Virus record (IMG/VR): IMGVR_UViG_3300045935_000083
Coordinates: 1-33,006 of that record
Direction: 5' to 3' (one strand)
Origin: a virus
DNA: 33,006 bases
In this document: positions 28,649-33,006 of the stretch, piece by piece
How positions within the stretch are numbered: the stretch's first letter is position 1
Layout of the letters: each line of letters begins with the position of its first letter
Notes under the pieces: generated by a model
Databases searched by the model: none
The model's input: the letters and a program-made list of their open reading frames with translations, nothing else
What the model was told of the DNA's origin: nothing
Translations under genes and position numbers: made by a program

Positions 28649-29799
28649 CAGGTGGTGGAGTTCGTGATCAGGCCGAGTTCGGCGAGTTTCGAAACGAGCG
28701 ATTCGAGAGCGGCGTTGCCCGCCTTGGCTCCTGAGACAATCGGCTTGGCAACCGGAGCGGTTCCGTAGAAGCCCACGCCCCCACCGAGCTTGAGGTCCGC
28801 AGTCGCAGCGGAGCGGCCGAGGTGGAGGATCTTGGTGGAGGCGGCTGAGATCACACCGTCGCCGATGGCTGAGCCGGTCATCAAGCCCCCTGCCGCCCCG
28901 GCCAGCCCCACCGTGAAGTTCGCCGTGGAGTTGTTGAAGATTTGCGTGATGTTCGCGTTGGCGCCGGCCGTGAGCTTGAGCAGTGGCGTCCGCGCGATTC
29001 CCCCCGCATGGATCTCCATCAACTGTGGCGGTGATTCGCCCGTCAGGGCTTCGGTGCCCACCAAGACCGTCCCGGCTTCTTTCAGAACTCGGATCGCAGT
29101 CCCACGTTTTCCCCTGATGTCATAAGAGATCGGGGCTTCTGAGTAGTCCGCGATCAGGGCTCCTGAGATCTTCGCTCCGGTCATCGCCCCGATGAGCGTG
29201 TGGGTGTTCTGACCCACGTTCGAAGCAAGGAGCCCTACAGCGCCGCCGGAGTTGCCGATCGTGTGAAGGTGTATCCCCTTGGTTTTGGGGAAGGCTCCCG
29301 TGAATTCCTCGGTGGCGCTTTCGGCGTTGTTGTCGATGACGCACTCGATGCCAGTGGCGCGGCCTTCGGCAGTCTCACGGCGCCCCTCGACGTACAAGCC
29401 ACCCCCGGTCCGGGTGCCTTTGCGGGAAATCCCCGCTGCCGTGAGGGCAAAGGCGTCAGCAAGCTCATTAGCCCCGTTTTCATGGGACCCTTCGGTGATC
29501 GCGCTGAAGGCTCCCGCGACTGCCTGCCCTTCGGAACTTTCAACGTTGAGTATTCCTACGCGGAAGGCAGCGAGTTGCCCCTGGCCGTCGCCCGACCAGG
29601 TTCCGGCTTTTGCGTTGATTACCCGGGAGATTGCGAAGCCGGGCTGAATGCCGGTATCGGGTTCTACTTTGGTGCCGAGGTTGAGTTCGACCTTCAGCGG
29701 AGCACTGTTTTGCGAGGTGAAGCCGAATATGCGTTCGCCTTCTTGCCAATTCGAACCGCGGTCGAACTCGGCGAGGTTGGGAGAAACAAGGATGCTCAT
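28648..29799 (-). CDS. Fibre- or spike-like protein
   Basis: A 383-residue Gly/Ala/Thr-rich protein with repeated short strands, as in a beta-helix or beta-prism fibre (ANANITQIFNNSTANFTVGL; GGLMTGSAIGDGVISAAS). The C-terminus GFYGTAPVAKPIVSG followed by NAALESLVSKLAELGLI is a well-known phage fibre ending, a motif plus a short trimerising helix. It lies between the terminase and the portal, an unusual place for a fibre, and may be a capsid fibre. Confidence 0.7.
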   Translation of the reverse strand: MSILVSPNLAEFDRGSNWQEGERIFGFTSQNSAPLKVELNLGTKVEPDTGIQPGFAISRVINAKAGTWSGDGQGQLAAFRVGILNVESSEGQAVAGAFSAITEGSHENGANELADAFALTAAGISRKGTRTGGGLYVEGRRETAEGRATGIECVIDNNAESATEEFTGAFPKTKGIHLHTIGNSGGAVGLLASNVGQNTHTLIGAMTGAKISGALIADYSEAPISYDIRGKRGTAIRVLKEAGTVLVGTEALTGESPPQLMEIHAGGIARTPLLKLTAGANANITQIFNNSTANFTVGLAGAAGGLMTGSAIGDGVISAASTKILHLGRSAATADLKLGGGVGFYGTAPVAKPIVSGAKAGNAALESLVSKLAELGLITNSTT

Positions 29800-30104
29800 G
29801 CGACCCCCGCCAGGAAGGACACGCCCTCGCCATTGACCGTGGAGTCGATCCAGACCGAGGAGAGGTCTCGAATATCGAGAGAGACCGTCTGCCCCGCCGA
29901 GAGCGGCTGGCCCCTTCGTTCTTCGGCTTTCGCCTTGACGGTCGAAGAACCCACGACGATCAGGCCCGTATTGGTCGAGAGCGCGGTGATGGCGACCTCA
30001 TTGACCGCGGTCACGCTGGAGGCGAGCTGAACAGCGGTGCCCGCGGTCGTGACGGTCTTTCGCCCGTCGAGAAGAGAACTGGCGGGATTGTCGAGAAGCG
30101 CCAC
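29796..30104 (-). CDS. Small virion protein
   Basis: A 102-residue protein starting with a GTG. The pattern AITALSTNTGLIVVGSSTVK, then GQPLSAGQTVSLDIRDLSSV, matches a small beta-barrel domain present in many phage structural genes near fibres. It is coupled to the fibre-like gene (ATGA), so a role as its base or anchor is likely. Confidence 0.6.
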   Translation of the reverse strand: MALLDNPASSLLDGRKTVTTAGTAVQLASSVTAVNEVAITALSTNTGLIVVGSSTVKAKAEERRGQPLSAGQTVSLDIRDLSSVWIDSTVNGEGVSFLAGVA

Positions 30105-30107
30105 GGT

Positions 30108-30578
30108 CTAGCCCCGCAGCGCCGTGATGAAATCGGCCTTGACGGGCTTCTTGCCCTTCTTGCCCTTGACCTCGATGCCACGCTCCTTGGCAAGCTTGGA
30201 AAGCTCGGAAACGGTGCGCGACTCGAACGAGCCGGTGGAACCGCCTGAGTCACCACGCGGCTCCTTGATCGCCGCGTCCCCTGCCAGCTCGTCCGGGACG
30301 GCAGTGCGGTTCTGGAAGTTCGGGAGAACCGCGTTGTCGGCGAAAGTGATCGACCCAATCGCGAAACTCCCTGCGGGCACCGAGACGGTGACGGCCGGGG
30401 TGTTGTCGAACGTGACCGTCGAGCCGTTCTTGAGGATGTAGTCCTCGTCGGCGGAGGCGAGCAGTTTGCCGTCCGTGACGGTGATGCTCTGGATCTCACG
30501 GTCGTAGGTGTTCTGGTAGCCACCTTCGAAGGCGAAGACCTCCGTCTGGGTGACAGGGGCAAGTGCATCCGTGCTCAT
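30108..30578 (-). CDS. Virion protein with C-terminal SAP/HeH-like motif
   Basis: A 156-residue protein. The first 95 residues are beta-rich (KNGSTVTFDNTPAVTVSVPA). A Gly/Ser linker leads to SRTVSELSKLAKERGIEVKG followed by KKPVKADFITALRG, a helix-extended-loop-helix like that of SAP, LEM or Rho-N domains. Such tails occur on small phage head proteins and may touch DNA. Confidence 0.65.
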   Translation of the reverse strand: MSTDALAPVTQTEVFAFEGGYQNTYDREIQSITVTDGKLLASADEDYILKNGSTVTFDNTPAVTVSVPAGSFAIGSITFADNAVLPNFQNRTAVPDELAGDAAIKEPRGDSGGSTGSFESRTVSELSKLAKERGIEVKGKKGKKPVKADFITALRG

Positions 30579-30898
30579 AGCGCAACCCTTTCTTTGACTT
30601 CCTCGTACTCGATGGTCGCGTCGATGAATTCCTGTGCCTCATCGGCGCGCTTCTCCAGCTCTTTCAGGCGCTCGCGCATCGCCTCGAGCTCAGCCTCGAC
30701 CTCTTTTCGCGGGATCATTCCCAGCAGATCGCGAGCCAGTTCTTCTACGTAGGCGACGCCGATGTAGCCGTGCGGACGAATCCAAGGAGCAACGAGGCCC
30801 GTGTCGATCCACGGCCCCTCGTGATCCTGGGAGAACAGGCATTGCGAGGGGGCCTTCGGTGCCTGGTCGGTTATGCAGGGGAACATCGCGTCGTGCAT
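30575..30898 (-). CDS. Hypothetical protein downstream of terminase
   Basis: A 107-residue protein; ATG after GAGGAG. The N-terminus (DHEGPWIDTGLVAPWIRPHG with YIGVAYVEELARDL) looks globular. The C-terminal half is a coiled coil (VEAELEAMRERLKELEKRAD). Similar small proteins follow terL in some actinophages. No function is known. Confidence 0.6.
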   Translation of the reverse strand: MHDAMFPCITDQAPKAPSQCLFSQDHEGPWIDTGLVAPWIRPHGYIGVAYVEELARDLLGMIPRKEVEAELEAMRERLKELEKRADEAQEFIDATIEYEEVKERVAL

Positions 30899-30906
30899 GT
30901 GGCTCC

Positions 30907-32406
30907 TCAGCTAAATGCCCCCATAGGAGGGGCGGATTCTGGAAACAGTTCCTCCCGGTAGGGAGGCTGGAAGTTCGGCTGGTAGGCGGTGCGCGCAGGG
31001 GCAGGGTTCTCGTCTGGGTCCCACTCGGTCCGACTCATGACTCCGTAACGAACGCCGTCGATCAAGTCGTGGCGAACTCGTTTGGTCTGCGGCACGGCTT
31101 TCCATTCGTCAAGCGCTTTCGGATCGCGCGCGTAGCGCTCTGCCTGTTCGATTGCGTCGGGGCAGTTCTCCGCGAAGAGAAGCCGCGGAGGGCGCGCTTG
31201 CAGACGGCGCTTGATCTCCAGAATCCCGGCGGCGCGGTTGTTCTGGCCCCATTCGGGGTAGATGCCCTCGCGCTGAAAAGCTGCCTCGACTTTGTCGGCG
31301 TTGATGACGTTTTCGTTCCGCGCCGAGGGATCGATCACGTAGTCCGGCTCCTGCTTCAGTCCCCAAGCCTTGTTCCTATCCTTGATCTCGGCCGCGATGG
31401 TCGGAACCGTGACCTTGTGAGGGAAGTACTGGTCAAAGACGAGGCCCCGGTTCTCCTTGTCGAAGGCCATCCACGCGACGCCGCTGCGCTCGCTGCCGGG
31501 ATCGATGATGACCACGATTTCCTGCCCCTTCAGGTGATCGGGCGTGATCGCTTTCGTCACATGCCGGTTGCGGTCGAACTCTTCGAAAAACAGCCCTCCG
31601 AGGTGGACGAATTCGCCTTTGAGGCGCATCCGTTTCTCCTCGTCGGTAAGGCCCTCGGCATACTTCGCGATTGCCTCCGCCGAGTTGAACGGGTTGTCCT
31701 CCATTTCCATCTGAACAACGGAGACCAGCGGGTCGGTGTCCCTGACAAGCCAAACGTCGTCGTGGACCCAAGAGAAGCCGAGCAACGGGGTCATGCCGAT
31801 GACCTCTTCGCCGTCCGTGGAGACCAGGCGCGCCCGGGCCTCAGAGCGCAGCGCGCGCCCATTCTCCCCATTGGGCTCCTCGTCCCAGTGGATGCGATGA
31901 ACCTCGGCCGAGGCCCAGGCATCCAGGTCCATCTCGTAGGTCTTGAACGTGACCGTCGAGCCGTTGGCAAGGGTGATTATCGGCGTCGGCTGCCGGCGAA
32001 AGCTCTTGGCAAACGACCCCTCAAGCAGCGCTGCTTTCGGGATCAGCTTGCGAAAGAGGGGGATTAGCGTCGATTCGTGGTTGGAGAGCTTCGGAGCCCC
32101 CACCCAGATTTGAATCGGCTGGTGCCATTTCTTGTACTCAGCGAGGTGAAGAGGAACCAACTCGTCGGGGATGAGCTGGATCACATCGTCGGCGGCCACG
32201 CAGTAGGTCTTGCCCGATCGGTTGGCTGCGATCAGAGCCTTGATGCCCAGGGGCGGGGTCTCTATCGCGTGGAACTGGAGCTGTTTCTTGTGGACCGGGG
32301 GGAGTAGCGGAGATTCGAAGTTGTAGAGCGCAAGCGGGTTGGACTTGCGGATCTCGTTTAGCTCTTTGAGCAGCGCCGCCTGGCGCTCAGACTGCAGCGT
32401 GGCCAT
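30907..32406 (-). CDS. terL: Terminase large subunit
   Basis: 499 residues from the ATG at 32406 (MATLQSERQ), which overlaps the upstream gene by 20 bases; a GTG/TTG-type start up to 32487 would overlap by 100. Walker A is AANRSGKT (about 61-67) and Walker B IHWDEE (about 172-177) in the ATPase half. The nuclease half has VVIIDPGS (298-305), DYVIDPSARN near 355-364 and HDLIDGVRY with Asp447 and Asp450, the expected RNase H-like acidic set. It drives DNA into the head through the portal. No small subunit gene is in view. Confidence 0.9.
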   Translation of the reverse strand: MATLQSERQAALLKELNEIRKSNPLALYNFESPLLPPVHKKQLQFHAIETPPLGIKALIAANRSGKTYCVAADDVIQLIPDELVPLHLAEYKKWHQPIQIWVGAPKLSNHESTLIPLFRKLIPKAALLEGSFAKSFRRQPTPIITLANGSTVTFKTYEMDLDAWASAEVHRIHWDEEPNGENGRALRSEARARLVSTDGEEVIGMTPLLGFSWVHDDVWLVRDTDPLVSVVQMEMEDNPFNSAEAIAKYAEGLTDEEKRMRLKGEFVHLGGLFFEEFDRNRHVTKAITPDHLKGQEIVVIIDPGSERSGVAWMAFDKENRGLVFDQYFPHKVTVPTIAAEIKDRNKAWGLKQEPDYVIDPSARNENVINADKVEAAFQREGIYPEWGQNNRAAGILEIKRRLQARPPRLLFAENCPDAIEQAERYARDPKALDEWKAVPQTKRVRHDLIDGVRYGVMSRTEWDPDENPAPARTAYQPNFQPPYREELFPESAPPMGAFS

Positions 32407-33006
32407 ATTTGCGTTCAAGCTCTGCGATCGAGACCGCCCCGGGGGAACCATTGCTGCTGCTTGAATCCTTCGGCGAGACGCTGACATTAAGCGACTTCAG
32501 CTTCCGTTCGGTTCGGTTTGCGATTTGTCGAGGAGTGAGGCGAATCGGCTTCTTGGAAAAGCCCGGTTCGCCCGAAATCGTGGTAGCCGGGCCAGAGATC
32601 GTCGCCGTGGTCCCACTCGAAGAGAACGACATGCCCGCGAACGAGCCTCCGCCTTCGATCGCCGCCAACGGCGCACCGAGCTGGAGTGCCTGCTTCTTGC
32701 CCATCCCCGGGACGTGCCCGACGCTGTACTGGGCCAAATAGGAGGCCGAAGGCGCGGGGTGGCGGGTCAAGCCGCCACCACCGGAGTCGCCTACAGAGGT
32801 CCCCCAGTATTCGGCCTCCCCCTTCTTGTTGATCAGGCGCAGGAAGGTGTGCGTGTCGTTGTAGAAGACAGTGAGCGCGCCAGGACCGGGTTCGAGTACC
32901 TGGCCCATCAGCCCGGAGCTGAGCGGCGTCGTCATCTTGTTCGGCTCGACTTTATTCAGCACGTAGCCAACGGCGCCCGAGCAGTCCTTGCCCCAATCCG
33001 TGAACG
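32387..33006 (-). CDS. NlpC/P60-type cell-wall hydrolase (partial, N-terminus outside window)
   Basis: The frame is open to the right edge; about 205 residues are visible. Upstream of the first GTG at 32962 the frame still encodes FTDWGKDCSGAVGYVLNKV, which carries the catalytic Cys, so the gene clearly starts outside. GPGALTVFYNDTHTFLRL supplies the His. EYWGTS, then GGGLTRHPAPSASYL and GHVPGMGKK, follow the order of a hydrolase group I recall from Thermoleophilia. The last 90 residues are a Ser/Gly-rich and basic tail. Standing before terL, it may be a virion-borne or second lytic enzyme. Confidence 0.7.
   Translation of the reverse strand, partial: FTDWGKDCSGAVGYVLNKVEPNKMTTPLSSGLMGQVLEPGPGALTVFYNDTHTFLRLINKKGEAEYWGTSVGDSGGGGLTRHPAPSASYLAQYSVGHVPGMGKKQALQLGAPLAAIEGGGSFAGMSFSSSGTTATISGPATTISGEPGFSKKPIRLTPRQIANRTERKLKSLNVSVSPKDSSSSNGSPGAVSIAELERKYGHAAV

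Noticed and set aside
27199-32067. Long plus-strand ORFs at 27199-28209 and 30634-32067
   Set aside because: They are antisense shadows of the portal and terminase genes, with Arg/Val/Leu-rich frames and no recognisable domain.
1-33006. A known anti-phage defence system, toxin-antitoxin pair or retroelement
   Set aside because: No reverse transcriptase, Cas, restriction-methylation pair, Abi or SMC-like gene was seen. The RHH gene is not followed by a recognisable toxin.
1-33006. Insertion sequences or transposons
   Set aside because: No transposase motif, terminal inverted repeat pair or target duplication was noticed.

Overview
This is most of the genome of a short-tailed (podovirus-like) tailed phage, or a prophage of one, with high GC content. 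Nearly all genes are on the minus strand, so they read from right to left. Three things point to an actinobacterial host, probably Thermoleophilia (Solirubrobacterales). These are an NlpC/P60-type hydrolase with the extended motif set typical of that class, an ArsR-like regulator of a type expanded in those genomes, and an actinobacterial mIHF-like DNA-binding protein. The host is inferred from remembered family patterns, not from a search. No integrase, DNA polymerase or host chromosomal gene lies in the window.

Right part (33006 to 11075, minus strand): the late operon. In reading order it holds a cell-wall hydrolase cut by the window edge, the large terminase, small structural proteins, a fibre-like protein, two small coiled-coil or membrane proteins, the portal, the scaffold and the major capsid protein. 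Next come two small head genes, a head-tail adaptor, a nozzle or stabilisation-like protein, appendage proteins and three internal or ejection-type virion proteins, one of 1430 residues. The operon ends with a lysis cassette (coiled-coil/TM protein, membrane protein, NlpC/P60 endolysin, 53-aa two-TM protein), a small beta protein, a Holliday-junction-resolvase-like nuclease and a strong intrinsic terminator. No tape measure, tube or sheath gene is seen, which agrees with a short tail. One gene breaks the pattern: a secreted zinc-metalloprotease-like gene on the plus strand at 19906-20502.

Middle (11120 to 8800): the control and accessory region. It has a structured non-coding stretch with a tRNA/tmRNA-like element and its own terminator, then a plus-strand membrane-anchored collagen-like/coiled-coil gene. 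After a 355-bp intergenic region with overlapping hairpins come an ArsR-like regulator, a small doubtful gene, and a divergent pair: an XRE-like repressor on plus and an Arc-like RHH protein on minus. The RHH gene has a near-consensus sigma70 promoter whose start point should fall at its GTG, so its mRNA is probably leaderless.

Left part (8805 to 1, minus strand): a tightly packed early operon of about 24 small genes. Recognisable members are a DUF1376 protein next to an iteron-like repeat cluster (a candidate origin), an mIHF-like protein, an HNH-like protein, a winged-helix-like protein, a protein with an SA-x tripeptide repeat tract, a modular 604-aa protein with a DUF3850/ASCH domain, and zinc-ribbon proteins. 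Most neighbouring genes overlap by 1 or 4 bases (TGATG, ATGA, GTGA), so translation is probably coupled along the operons. Several genes of 31 to 59 residues were found only through these overlaps.
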